64,000 nucleotides of DNA from DASCOT01 sp965197275. GTDB lineage: Bacteria; Acidobacteriota; UBA890; WLXD01. The translations under genes and the position numbers were made by a program. Shown in pieces: positions 18,245 to 26,935 of the stretch. The number at the start of each line of letters is the position of its first letter. Position 1 is the first letter of the stretch. The stretch lies in contig CBDAMQ010000030.1 of NCBI GenBank assembly GCA_965197275.1, positions 62,001 to 126,000 of the forward strand, in the 5' to 3' direction. The notes under the pieces are model-generated. The model saw only the letters and a program-made list of their open reading frames with translations, was not told the origin of the DNA and made no database searches.

Positions 18245-18856
18245 ATGCCCGACGACAACTCGCACATCGTTTTGCTTCATGATGAACGAACCCCTGGAAA
18301 TATCCTGGATGAGTTTTGCGCGAACGTGAATGCCAACTCTCTCAGTTTAGAGCGGGTTCCGCGACCTGAATCAGGACCGCAGGCGGGCATCGAATGGCTT
18401 GCCCCTCCGGTCATCGCGCTTTTCCTGTTGAAACCCTATTTTGACAGCTTCATGAAAGAAGCAGGAAAAGACCATTACCTTGTTCTCAAAGGAGCTTTGA
18501 GAAACCTTTGGGGGAAGTTGTTCTCGAAAGATCGTAATTTTCGGTTCACTGTCGTAACTGCATCAGGCGAAAAGAAACTTCAGTATTCTATGCTGTTCGC
18601 AATCTATACGACTGTTGATGACGGTCATTTGATAAAATTCCTGATCCATGAAGATTGCTCGGAAGACGAATATGCGGCGGCCATAGATTCTTTCCTCAAT
18701 TTCATAGAGTCGAGTCATCTCCGAGAACAGGACGCGAAACAAATCATCGATCTAGACCGTGAGAAAAAAGGGGGAGGAATCACTCTTCTTGAGTATGACG
18801 GTAAGAGCAAATCTCTACGAATCGTCAATCCGAGATCTAATTCCGGAAACGCTTAG
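18245..18856 (+). CDS. Hypothetical protein, lower-GC accessory gene
   Basis: A 203-aa soluble frame beginning MPDDNSHIVLLHDERTPGNI, with GGAG 9 bases upstream of the ATG. It has one moderately hydrophobic stretch (WLAPPVIALFLLKPYFDSF, about residues 57-75) and a beta-strand-rich middle. Base composition is visibly lower in GC than neighbouring genes, which suggests recent transfer. It lies directly after the type ISP remnant and may have belonged to the same defence-type cargo. No family recognised. Confidence 0.55.
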   Translation: MPDDNSHIVLLHDERTPGNILDEFCANVNANSLSLERVPRPESGPQAGIEWLAPPVIALFLLKPYFDSFMKEAGKDHYLVLKGALRNLWGKLFSKDRNFRFTVVTASGEKKLQYSMLFAIYTTVDDGHLIKFLIHEDCSEDEYAAAIDSFLNFIESSHLREQDAKQIIDLDREKKGGGITLLEYDGKSKSLRIVNPRSNSGNA

Positions 18857-19215
18857 CATGATGACTCGAGCGTGGCCTACCAAAGGATGATGGCTACATT
18901 TCCTTCACGCCGATATTCTCGATAAATTGTTTTCCTGCTGGTGTAATGAAAATGTGATCAGGCGAAATGTTTAAGCCAGATACAGTTGTTACTCGTTCTC
19001 TCTGGTGGCATTCAATATAGCCCGCATCCAATGCCGGTGCCCGAGCAGCTTGCCGACCAGGGGCAGGTTCTCGACCGCCAGCACGAGACGAGGCTGTATT
19101 CTCCCCCCGCCATCGGCGTGGCGCGGGAACAGGAACGCATCGGGGCCGCGCGCACCGGGCAGCGCCGCGATGTGCGCCCGAGCCCGTCCTGGCCGGACTC
19201 CCGCCGCGCGAGCGG
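18857..19215. other. No gene recognised
   Basis: AT-richer start, then GC-rich degenerate DNA. No frame with recognisable protein features. Confidence 0.4.
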
Positions 19216-19360
19216 ATGGCGGAGTTGGTGCCAACGGCGCTGGAAGCGCTCCTCGACGCGCTGGAGCGTGGGACGGTGGAGGAGCGGATACGGGCGGCCT
19301 CCGAGGTCCTGGACCGTGGGGGCGTGCCGCGGAGCTCGCAGGTGGATCTCCAGTTGTCGG
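19216..19360 (+). pseudogene. Phage-type small helical protein relic
   Basis: Reads LVPTALEALLDALERGTVEE and RIRAASEVLDRGGVPR, a pattern typical of the C-terminal helices of small phage DNA-binding or terminase-associated proteins. It is out of frame on both sides. Confidence 0.35.
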
Positions 19361-19602
19361 GGCGGGCGCATCACTCCGCGACACCGGCCGGCCGGTGCTG
19401 CGTGGTGGCGACTGGCTGCGCGTGTTCCGACTGGCAGCGTGCGCTGGGGATAACTTGATCAGGCAGCCCGCTCAAGCTATGAGGCTACGCGCCCTCGTCG
19501 GGCTCGTCGGTGGCGGCCGGCCGCGCGTACTGGTCGCCACCTCCGGGCGGCAGCTTCATCGGTCGGCGCCTCACCTTGGGCTCCCCGTCTGGCAGCCGCA
19601 CT

Positions 19603-19643
19603 ACGGATGGTGTGATTCACGGCAAGAAATCGTCTAAGTTCGA
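19603..19643 (+). repeat. Dispersed ~40-bp repeat, copy 2
   Basis: Same sequence as 16226-16270. The surrounding 19360-19890 contains no intact gene; a proline- and arginine-rich frame on the minus strand is not convincing. Confidence 0.55.
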
Positions 19644-19890
19644 CCAGGACTGACGGTGATGACAGTAACCTGCGTCTATACAATAGGTTATCGTTCATAA
19701 CGACGTCACCCCTGATCTCACAGTATTCTCCCTGCTCGTCACCCGGGCTTTCGGTGTCTTCGCGAGCGCGCCGTGGACCGGGCAGCTGCAGCGCTTTCTA
19801 GGGAGCGTCCCGCGAGTGCGGAGGCCGGCTCCGATAGAGAAGCGCCCGCGCTGGTCCCGGGCTGGCCCTCGAAGGGCATTCCGCGGCCGG

Positions 19891-20262
19891 TTACAGCGTG
19901 ATCACCTGGTCAGGCGGGTTGCCGGCCAGGCATTCGTACAGGTCGGGAAAGCAACCGACACGGACTCCCTCGACCGTTCCCAGAGGCTCGCACGTGCCGG
20001 GCCAAGTCTCGCCCGCAGCCAGTCCGCGCTCGACAGCGCAGTTGTCGCACATCATAAGCAGAATCCCCTTCTCCCGCGCGACCCGCGAGAGACGCTCTCC
20101 CATTGGATCGCCCTGCCGCAGCAGATACGTGTTGTCGTCGAAGAACATCATCCCCACGACATCGACGCCGTGGGCATCCTGCTCCAGCTGCGGAAGGATC
20201 ATCTGCCCGAGCTTGTAGCTGGCTGTGTGACCTGATGTGGCGAAAACGTAAGCGACCTTCAT
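19891..20262 (-). CDS. DsrE-family protein (SaoD-like)
   Basis: An intact 123-aa protein, MKVAYVFATSGHTASYKLGQ, with GVDVVGMMFFDDNTYLL and a cysteine-bearing segment ILLMMCDNCAVERGLA. DsrE-like proteins are small homo-oligomers that handle sulfur or related thiol chemistry. This subgroup looks closest to SaoD, a DsrE-related protein known from conserved gene neighbourhoods of uncertain substrate. The usual partner genes are not present here, so it is either isolated or left behind. The cysteines C71 and C74 are candidate functional residues. Confidence 0.7.
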   Translation of the reverse strand: MKVAYVFATSGHTASYKLGQMILPQLEQDAHGVDVVGMMFFDDNTYLLRQGDPMGERLSRVAREKGILLMMCDNCAVERGLAAGETWPGTCEPLGTVEGVRVGCFPDLYECLAGNPPDQVITL

Positions 20263-20415
20263 CGGCGCGAGTGTTCCTCAGTTGGTCCTCAGAGTGGAAG
20301 GGGCTTGTCTCTAACACGATCAGGTCGAGCGCGGGACTGACCATCAGGAGCTCACCGTGGCGCACCCGGGAAGACACACAGTCCTCCCTGACTGGTTGCT
20401 GCGCCCCTGACCTGC

Positions 20416-20700
20416 CCCAAGTGATTGGGCCATTTCGTAACTCATAGAATCGGAGCTGGCATCAAAGGGGTGGATGACCTGCTCGGGGCGACGCTGCCAG
20501 ACATCCGGCACGATCGCCAGGTACAGCAACCCTGTTCATGTCGACACGTACGTAGTGTCCGCGACCCACAGGCGATCTGGAGCCCTAACGCTGAAGTCCC
20601 AGTTCACAAGATCCGGCACCGGCTGGGCATCCGTAGCCCGCATTGCGTCGATCGACGGCGCGCTAACCTGTTGCGATTAAATGCCTTACGGTGGGCCATC
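20416..20700 (-). pseudogene. IS3-family orfB relic
   Basis: On the minus strand VPDLVNWDFSVRAPDRLWVA DTTYV is readable, then a disrupted LLYLAIVPDV. This is the start of the integrase core of an IS3-family orfB. Interrupted by an in-frame stop and truncated at both ends. Confidence 0.65.
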
Positions 20701-20786
20701 GCGCCGCAAAGCTCGCGAATCTCTAGACCGTACGCCTGCCTGCCGAAATGCAAAACAAACGGGCCGGGGGGTCAGGGCGCGCTACG

Positions 20787-20876
20787 ATGAGTCGCATGGC
20801 CGAATCCGACTACAAGCGGTGGAGCAATTATCGGCGGCGACTGACGGCAGCTTCTAGCGCCAGGCTCAATGCCTGA
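20787..20876 (+). CDS. Small phage-type ORF (29 aa)
   Basis: MSRMAESDYKRWSNYRRRL and a short tail. Its stop overlaps the ATG of the next frame by 8 bp, suggesting translational coupling. Typical of tiny basic phage ORFs; function unknown. Confidence 0.3.
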   Translation: MSRMAESDYKRWSNYRRRLTAASSARLNA

Positions 20877-21372
20877 GACGACCTACACGCCTCACGCGGG
20901 ACACGGCGAGTGCGACCTGCGCTTAACTGGCGAGCTGATCGCCGAGGTATTGAGCCGCGAGGCATCCGGCCCGCGCGAGATGCGATGGACCGAGTTCGCG
21001 CTGTGCTGCTGCGCGCCGCCGCCGCCCGCCGAGCGATACGTGCCACACGTTGTCGGGCGCACGTGTTGGGACGGTGAGAGCGATTGCTTAGCTGCCTACG
21101 TGTGCGACGACGAGAGCGCGGTGCTCGATGCGCTGATAGCGGATGACGGCGGCGAGCTCGGCCGCGTCGCGGCGGTCGGCCTGGTAGCTCCTTCACCCTG
21201 GTGCTCGTCGAACACACGGCGCCCCGTCAAGCCCGCACCATGGCGGGGAGTGTTTGCGGCGGCAACCTGTGCACGTCTGCGCGCGGCTGCGCGCGGGGGG
21301 CATCGAAAGCTACGGCAGCCTCGATCCCGGACACTGTCGACCCCAGGTACTGTTGTAAACAAACGAGAATGA
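20869..21372 (+). CDS. Hypothetical phage-type protein
   Basis: A 167-aa frame beginning MPETTYTPHAGHGECDLRLT. The first ~105 residues look coding (PREMRWTEFALCCCAPP, DDESAVLDALIADDGGELG), while the rest is arginine-rich and probably follows a frameshift near 21190. It lies just upstream of a relic of an HNH endonuclease gene, an order seen in phage packaging modules. Confidence 0.35.
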   Translation: MPETTYTPHAGHGECDLRLTGELIAEVLSREASGPREMRWTEFALCCCAPPPPAERYVPHVVGRTCWDGESDCLAAYVCDDESAVLDALIADDGGELGRVAAVGLVAPSPWCSSNTRRPVKPAPWRGVFAAATCARLRAAARGGHRKLRQPRSRTLSTPGTVVNKRE

Positions 21373-21380
21373 GGCCGCGA

Positions 21381-21446
21381 AATGCCGATCGAGCCCGAAG
21401 TCATCCGCCGGCTTCGCTGGAGCCGCCGTTACCGTCGGTGGCGCGG
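21381..21446 (+). pseudogene. HNH endonuclease 5' relic
   Basis: Reads MPIEPEVIRRLRWSRRYRRW R and then diverges. The same start is found in the intact HNH gene at 61871-62200 and a third piece lies at about 57495-57550. The catalytic HNH motif is missing. Nothing else was recognised in 21447-21713. Confidence 0.75.
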
Positions 21447-21713
21447 CTATCGAACAGGCTTCGTCGGTCGTTTCGATATGTCCAGCATTGGGGAGCAGGG
21501 CAAAACCTCTGACTGGTACTGATTTCGGGGTGTCGTCATTCGGTCCGAAACTCTCACTCCGAGTGGTCCAGAAAAGGGGAGCAGGTCAAACAGACCGTAG
21601 ACAGCGCAGGCGATCCGATCTAGTTTGTCGCCCGGTCTGACCGGCCTAACGGAGTTACGCCCAGCGCGAAGTTGCCTGTGAAGATCAGCGAGTTGATTAT
21701 CGGGGTTCGCAAG

Positions 21714-21965
21714 CTCGACTTGGGGATCGTCGGCATCGTCGAGGCAGCCAGCGACAGGCCCGGATGGGATCCAGAGACGCATCGCCTCAACGAGCAGACC
21801 GTGATCGACGAGTTCACCGCCGCGGGCTTCGAGCTCTCGGGGCGTTCCGACATGCTCGCCAACCCGGCAGACGATCGCAGCGCTTCGGGGTTCGACGAGG
21901 GCACCTATGAAGGTCGCCACGACACCGATCGCTACCTGCTGAAGTTCGCCAAGCCGGCGAGCTGA
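21714..21965 (+). pseudogene. C-terminal piece of a SAM-dependent methyltransferase
   Basis: EAASDRPGWDPETHRLNEQT, VIDEFTAAGFELSGRSDMLA NP and YLLKFAKP resemble the C-terminal cap of exported class-I methyltransferases. The SAM-binding domain is absent. The native stop lies 3 bp before the start of the M55 gene, so the two were probably an operon. Confidence 0.55.
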
Positions 21966-21967
21966 CT

Positions 21968-22165
21968 GTGCGTCGATCGGGTTTGCTGATCGCAGCCGGG
22001 GTGATCACGGCCACGGCTGGCCTATTCCTCAACGGTGCGGCGTACGGCCAGGCCGCCGCGCCCGCGCTCAAGGTCTACATCTCCGCCGATATGGAGGGGA
22101 TCACCGGCGTCGTGAGCGAGACCCAGAGCGGCAGCAGTGGGTCCGAGTACGAAACGTATCGCCAC
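21968..22165 (+). pseudogene. N-terminus of an M55 D-aminopeptidase (DppA-like)
   Basis: A GTG start gives a signal peptide (LLIAAGVITATAGLFLNGAA ending AYGQA) and then LKVYISADMEGITGVVSETQ, the first zinc-binding strand of M55 peptidases (D and E of SADMEG). Homology ends at about 22165. The missing C-terminal part of such a protein is found on the other strand at 36990-37500. Confidence 0.75.
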
Positions 22166-22306
22166 GGCCGGGGGCTGTGGTGCTCGGGGGCTCGCCGGTT
22201 CCTTCCCGCGGTGCAGGGGCTCGCGGAGCTTCCCGCGGGTGCGCAGGGGTTCGCGGAGCTTCCTTCCCGCGCTGGCGGTGCCCGGCTGGCTCCTACCTTC
22301 GGACCC
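22166..22306. repeat. Short GC-rich direct repeats
   Basis: GCTCGCGGAGCTTCCCGCG and variants (TTCGCGGAGCTTCC) occur two to three times between 22208 and 22265. No coding feature otherwise. Confidence 0.5.
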
Positions 22307-22807
22307 TCACGAGGCCGCCGACACCAGCGAGTAGAGCAGCCACACCAGCACGCCGTTGAACAGCGCTGCGAGTAACCAATCGGGCGCCCATCGCCTGCGC
22401 CCCGTGTACGGCACCAGGCCAAGCCGATCCAGCAACAGCGCCACGCCGGCCAGGGCGCCGAAGGAGACGAGCAGGAACACGAGCGCCCCGGAGAGCGCCA
22501 CCGCGTAGCCGCCGAGCGCCACGACCGCGGCGAAGGAGCCGACAACGAGCCACACGCGAACCGTCTCGGAGACGACGGCGAGCAAGCCGACGAAGGCCAC
22601 GACGGCCACCCAGCCGGCCACCGTGGCGGCGAGGACCCGCGCGGGAGGCCGTGGGAGATCAAAGCTGGCTACTTGCCATAGCGGAGCGTGGCGACGGCGC
22701 CACCGGCCGGGGCCGGTTCCGAATCTTCGGAGTACTTGCGCCGACGACGCCAAAGCACGGAGGCCGTGTTCATGAGCGCACGCTACCGACGAATCCCCAT
22801 AGAGCAC
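22307..22807 (-). CDS. Hypothetical integral membrane protein (4 TM)
   Basis: A 166-aa frame with four hydrophobic helices: VLAATVAGWVAVVAFVGLLA, VWLVVGSFAAVVALGGYAV, LVFLLVSFGALAGVALLL and LLAALFNGVLVWLLYSLVS. The true start is probably near residue 47 (ASFDLPRPPARVLAATV) rather than the first ATG. No family recognised. Confidence 0.45.
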   Translation of the reverse strand: MLYGDSSVACAHEHGLRALASSAQVLRRFGTGPGRWRRRHAPLWQVASFDLPRPPARVLAATVAGWVAVVAFVGLLAVVSETVRVWLVVGSFAAVVALGGYAVALSGALVFLLVSFGALAGVALLLDRLGLVPYTGRRRWAPDWLLAALFNGVLVWLLYSLVSAAS

Positions 22808-22984
22808 CAGGCGGTTTTTTCCTACCCAGACATTACCCAGAGACTCCCCAGAGGTGAGAGGGTAAGTCTGAGGGGGGGCCGTCCGGCTCCGCTAGGGCTG
22901 CGCGGCCTTGCCCCCGGCGGGGATGGCTGGCCGCGCCCACCGCGCCGAGAAATCGCACCCGAGCGCGCCGGCTGAGGCAAGTAT

Positions 22985-23866
22985 TCAGAAGTGATACTTG
23001 AGGCCGAAGCTCATGGCCCAATAGTGCATGGTGGGCACCGTCACCCGATAAACCACGGCATCGCCGCGGCCGACAGAGGATTCATGGCTGCGGAGCTGGT
23101 CCCACTCTCTCGGTTCACCCTCGAAGGTGCCCAGGTTCACCCAGCGAATCTGCAACCCCGCGAGCACGTTGGAGCCGAGCTCCCGATCCATGCCGACAAG
23201 CAGCTGGTAACCGATGGCGCTGTCCGTGTGGCGCGCCTCACCGATGGTGGTGGTGCCGGCGAGCTTCGCTCTCAGTAGCGGATCCTGAAACGTCGTGATC
23301 CGAGAGGGATCATCGTTTCGCTTCCAGTGGGAGAAGTAGTACAGCGACGTTTCCCCCACTCCAACTCCAGCCCCCACGTATAGCTTTGGGAGATCGTAGT
23401 AAACGTTGACGAAGAGGTTTTTGGACCGCAGTTCATTGATTCCAGCGACCGCAAGTTCGAGTTCCTGCTCTTGCTTGGCAAGGGTCACGGCATCGGACAC
23501 ATCCGTATCGCCGGAGCGGGCATCGTAAGTCACAGACCGTGCCAAGAACTCCGCCGCGATCCTGAGAGCCCCGAAGCGATAGCCGAGGGCCATTCCCGCT
23601 GAGCTTCCCGGTGTTGCATCGAACGTGTTGGACCACTCCGACGGAGGCGGCGCGGCGGCGCACTCATCGCCTATGACCTCTGCCGCGTCAGGATTGATGA
23701 TCAGGTCGCACTTGGTGCCCCAGTCGTTGTCGGTTCCGTCAACGGTGAGGCCGGGGGCTAAGTTGAACCCCGCGTCAACTTGCAGGTACAGCCCCCGGTC
23801 CTCCTGCGCGAAGGCTGGGGCAGCGAATCCAAGCAAGGTCGTGAAAGCGATTGCTAGAGATTTCAT
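22985..23866 (-). CDS. Outer-membrane beta-barrel protein
   Basis: From ATG 23866, preceded by AGGGAGA at the right spacing, a 293-aa precursor with a signal peptide (SLAIAFTTLLGFAAPAFAQ) is followed by alternating amphipathic strands such as GLYLQVDAGFNLAPG, GMALGYRFGALRIAAEF, LFVNVYYDLPKLYVGAGVGV and a C-terminal strand MSFGLKYHF ending in phenylalanine, the usual outer-membrane assembly signal. It resembles opacity-type 8-strand porin-like proteins. Ligand unknown. The ORF is intact. Confidence 0.75.
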   Translation of the reverse strand: MKSLAIAFTTLLGFAAPAFAQEDRGLYLQVDAGFNLAPGLTVDGTDNDWGTKCDLIINPDAAEVIGDECAAAPPPSEWSNTFDATPGSSAGMALGYRFGALRIAAEFLARSVTYDARSGDTDVSDAVTLAKQEQELELAVAGINELRSKNLFVNVYYDLPKLYVGAGVGVGETSLYYFSHWKRNDDPSRITTFQDPLLRAKLAGTTTIGEARHTDSAIGYQLLVGMDRELGSNVLAGLQIRWVNLGTFEGEPREWDQLRSHESSVGRGDAVVYRVTVPTMHYWAMSFGLKYHF

Positions 23867-24070
23867 GCCGGGTTTCTCCCTAAAGGTTTGGCTTCCAAGC
23901 GCGCCCATTTTAATCGCGGCGGAGACACTGCGCACCGCAACCGCTCCGGTTAGTCTGTCGGCGCTCACACACCTAGCTAAGAGCCCAGGTCCCTTCTTGG
24001 GGCCGGGCTTCCCGTTGAATACAAGACTGCGCTCTACGGGTGCGGGAATACGCGGGGCCGCCTCTCGCTT

Positions 24071-25342
24071 TTAGCTAGGTGGTGAGTAGGCCCGGTCGCG
24101 GTAAGCAGGGCGAACGTATTGCTGCATCGCCATCGATGCCTGATAACCACTGTTAGCGGCGCCTGTACCGAGGTGGCTGAGCCCCATGATTGGCAAAGGG
24201 TCGATGGTGTAGATGCTGACGTGGGCTGTGTTCGCTGTCTCGTAGAGCTGCTCCATCAGGTCAAGGATGCGGGTGGACGGTCCTCTCTGGGCCAGGTTTG
24301 AGAGGTCTACCTCCCAGTTCACCGCCTCGCGCACCGCAGTGGCGAAGGCTGCATAGGGACCATCTTGGTTGGTGGTTGCGCCCGACGAGATCCACACCAG
24401 CGCTTTGCGCCCCTCTATCGCCGATAGAGCGTTGGCGAACGCCTGCACCGTTCGTAGCGTCTGCTCAGTGCGTACAAGTTCGAGAGCACCATCGCTCTCG
24501 GCTTTTTTTTCAAGCATCTCGATAAGCTGTTCAGTCTCCATCTCGCCGAAGGGCTTGTTCGCCGCATTGATCGCTTGCTGCATGAGCGGCTGATACTCAC
24601 GCTCCATGCGGCTGAGGAGTGTCGTTCTGGTTAGTCCGGCTGCGGTAACCGCAGCGGCTGCGTCGCGCAACACTTCGCGATCCGTCGTAAGAGGGGCGAG
24701 CTCTCTTAGTGCGCCGTCCTGATCGATCATGTAGATGCTGCAGGGAACGTCTAGATCCTCCTTGCCATCCAGGAACGCCTCAAACGTCTTGGTCAGGCGT
24801 GGCTTGTAGGTCCGATCCATGCTCGGCAGGTCCACCAGGTAGACGATGGCGCCGAGGTTGGCAGCGGTACGCCGGGCAGGCGTTGCGTCCACGGCGGGGG
24901 GCTGTTCGCGGACCGCTGGTTCGGCAACGGATCCGGTGGCGGCGGCTTCCTCGGGTACCGATTTCTCCGACGGGCGCGAGCCCATGTCCTGGACCGTGCC
25001 GTCGCTAAGGCTGACCAGCTGCACGTTCAGGATGTCTTGTTCAACACCCTCCTCAAAGACGCGGAAATCCGCCGCCGTGAGCCCATCGACAAAGTTGCCA
25101 TCCTCGTCGGTGACAATCGTGTCGACGCGAACGAGGCTGACCGCCGAGCGGAATATTGGCGTCTGAGCCGGCAGCACCTCCTGAGCCCAAGCCAAGGACG
25201 ATGGCAAGTCCCAGCTCGCCACAATTGCGCCGGTCGCTGGCACGCCGATAGCTGCCACGGCTACGACAAGAGCCTGCTGAAAACCCGCGTGGCGTCTTGC
25301 CCTGATTACTTCTCGAATACCAGCCTGATCGTCCCTATACAA
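24071..25342 (-). CDS. VWFA-related domain protein, C-terminus probably truncated
   Basis: A 423-aa exported protein. After a hydrophobic signal region it shows FRSAVSLVRVDTIVTDEDGN and LTAADFRVFEEGVEQDIL, the N-terminal hallmark of VWFA-related proteins common in Acidobacteriota, then LGAIVYLVDLPSMDRTYKP and ALVWISSGATTN within the von Willebrand A-like fold. It ends abruptly after RPAYRDRAYSPPS, shorter than typical homologues, which carry a further ~200-residue beta-rich tail. A piece of just such a tail lies at 61120-61643. Confidence 0.7.
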   Translation of the reverse strand: MYRDDQAGIREVIRARRHAGFQQALVVAVAAIGVPATGAIVASWDLPSSLAWAQEVLPAQTPIFRSAVSLVRVDTIVTDEDGNFVDGLTAADFRVFEEGVEQDILNVQLVSLSDGTVQDMGSRPSEKSVPEEAAATGSVAEPAVREQPPAVDATPARRTAANLGAIVYLVDLPSMDRTYKPRLTKTFEAFLDGKEDLDVPCSIYMIDQDGALRELAPLTTDREVLRDAAAAVTAAGLTRTTLLSRMEREYQPLMQQAINAANKPFGEMETEQLIEMLEKKAESDGALELVRTEQTLRTVQAFANALSAIEGRKALVWISSGATTNQDGPYAAFATAVREAVNWEVDLSNLAQRGPSTRILDLMEQLYETANTAHVSIYTIDPLPIMGLSHLGTGAANSGYQASMAMQQYVRPAYRDRAYSPPS

Positions 25343-25360
25343 CGCGGCTTGCGAGTGGAA

Positions 25361-25389
25361 GGTAGTGGGTCAGTTTCAACTATTTGAAG
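25361..25389 (+). repeat. Diverged IS1-type terminal repeat
   Basis: GGTAGTGGGTCAGTTTCAAC resembles the end of the 42240-46388 transposon (two changes in the first 16 bases). No partner end nearby. It sits just upstream of the VWFA gene. Nothing else was found in 25390-25539. Confidence 0.4.
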
Positions 25390-25539
25390 TTTCAGACCTC
25401 GGCTACGAAAGCCTCGTTGCTTTTCGCCTGAGCGACATGCCTCTTCCTTTCCAGGGAACCTGCGCACGCATGCCTTCCTGGGATTGGAAGATCTCGTCGT
25501 TTGCCGGGCCGTTGCCACGGGTCATTCAAGGTTACACTG

Positions 25540-25850
25540 ATCGACCACCGTCAGCACCCGAAACGGCCGGCCACTCTCGAGCCGATCGGTCACCAAGTCT
25601 ATGCTCCAGCGCTCGTTGGGCCGCTCTGCGGGCGGCAGCACAAGCCGTATGTGACTCGCCCGCTGCGCCGTCGCTTCTTGGTCCGTACCTCCAGCCCCTC
25701 CTCTGGATAGATCCGATACACGCGCTTCTGGTTCACTACCCATCCCTCGCGGCGTAGCAACACGCACAACCTCCGATACCCGAACCGCGGCCCGCGGCAC
25801 CGCCAGCACCGCGGACGGATGCTGGTGTGGCCGGCGGTGGTCGTCACTGG
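25540..25850 (-). pseudogene. IS3-family orfB relic
   Basis: FGYRRLCVLLRREGWVVNQK RVYRIYPEEGLEVRTKKRR is followed after a one-base shift by IRLVLPPAERPNERWSIDLV TDRLESGRPFRVLTVVD. This is the N-terminal half of an IS3-type integrase ending in the first part of the DDE core. Truncated at both ends. Confidence 0.8.
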
Positions 25851-26212
25851 TAGGCACCGCACGGACGGTCGCTGTAGTGAGCGCAGACGTCACGATCGCC
25901 CGGTAGGCCCCGGACAAACGTCTCACCCACCTGCACACCGCGGCCGTTCCCGAGCGCGGTGACAAAGGCCACGTCCCGGACCGTGGCGCCACGACGCAAC
26001 CGGATCGTCCCCCGGACCGTGACGCGGCGCCCGGATCGACAGTAAACGACCGCACCGAGCCCACTCCTAACTGCAACAGAGGCACGGGATGGCCCACACC
26101 AAAGCCGATTGCGGCAATCTCGATCGCCGCACCCTGGACGATGGCGCCCAACAGCAACTGCACGGCGGAGCCTGTGCGATGACGATTCCTCTCGCACCAC
26201 GCAGGGCGCCAC
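25851..26212. other. Unassigned, possible phage decoration-type relic on the minus strand
   Basis: A minus-strand frame reads valine- and glycine-rich beta-like sequence (GTIRLRRGATVRDVAFVTAL, GVQVGETFVRG), reminiscent of phage decoration or parallel beta proteins. There is no clear start and it is truncated. Confidence 0.25.
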
Positions 26213-26618
26213 TTGACCGACTTTCACGTTGCCGGCGAAGTCATCAAGGTCGACGAGTCCCTCGGGCTCGTCATGGGCTACGCGATCGTCTGCACCGACG
26301 GCGGCGAGCCCTACTTCGACAAGCAGGGTGACCACGTTCCCGAAGACGCGATGCTGAAGGCGTCGTGCGACTTCATGCAGCATTCGCGCGTCGCTCGCGA
26401 TATGCACTCTGGCGCCGATCAGGGAACGGTCGTGTTCGCCTGGCCGATGACGACCGACGTGGGCCAAGGCGTTCGGCATCGAGACGGCCCGGACCGGCCT
26501 GATGATCGCGATGCGGCCCAACGTCGGCATGCTCGCGAAGTTCCAGAGCGGAGAGTTCTCCGGATTCTCGATCGGCGGCGTGCGGATCAAGGACGAGGAC
26601 ATGCCTGATGCTGCTTAA
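26213..26618 (+). pseudogene. Phage prohead protease (XkdF-like), frameshifted
   Basis: FHVAGEVIKVDESLGLVMGY AIVCTDGGEPYFDKQGDHVP and DFMQHSRVARDMHSG match XkdF-like head-maturation serine proteases. A one-base shift near 26460 moves the frame so that FGIETARTGLMIAMRPNVGM and SGFSIGGVRIKDEDMPDAA continue to a TAA at 26618. The catalytic region is present but split, so the gene is probably dead. It overlaps the start of the next phage gene. Confidence 0.7.
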
Positions 26619-26874
26619 GCGCCGCAAGATGCTGGCTTTCAAGATCGACGAGATCTCCGGCGTCGACAATCCGGCGCAGGAAGGCGCGCGCGTCGCAATC
26701 ATGAAGCGCGACGATGGCCCGACCGATCCGACGCCTCGCAAGGTCCAGAAGCGGATCGCGTCCCTGCTCACGAGCGAGCAGGATGGCCACCAGCACGGGA
26801 TCGAGTTTTCGTCCGTTGGTAGCGCCTGGGTGTCATCCGCCCTCACGAGCTTCTTGACAGCCGCCGAGAAATAG
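26608..26874 (+). pseudogene. Phage head-region protein, truncated
   Basis: MLLKRRKMLAFKIDEISGVD NPAQEGARVAIMKRDD is the N-terminal part of the conserved phage protein that follows XkdF. After about residue 70 the sequence no longer looks phage-like and the gene is cut off at the left border of the DUF2130-ParB cassette. Confidence 0.6.
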
Positions 26875-26893
26875 GAATACAATAGGACCTATT
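26854..26893 (+). promoter_or_regulatory. Sigma-70 promoter with overlapping palindromic operator
   Basis: TTGACA at 26854-26859 and TACAAT at 26878-26883 are 18 bp apart, near consensus. AATAGGACCTATT at 26881-26893 is a perfect palindrome around a central A and overlaps the predicted transcription start, as for a repressor site. A second TATACAAT follows at about 26900. The promoter reads into the DUF2130-ParB operon. Confidence 0.65.
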
Positions 26894-26935
26894 ATCTCCT
26901 ATACAATCCAGTCCGCTGACTCCAAGGGTTTCATC

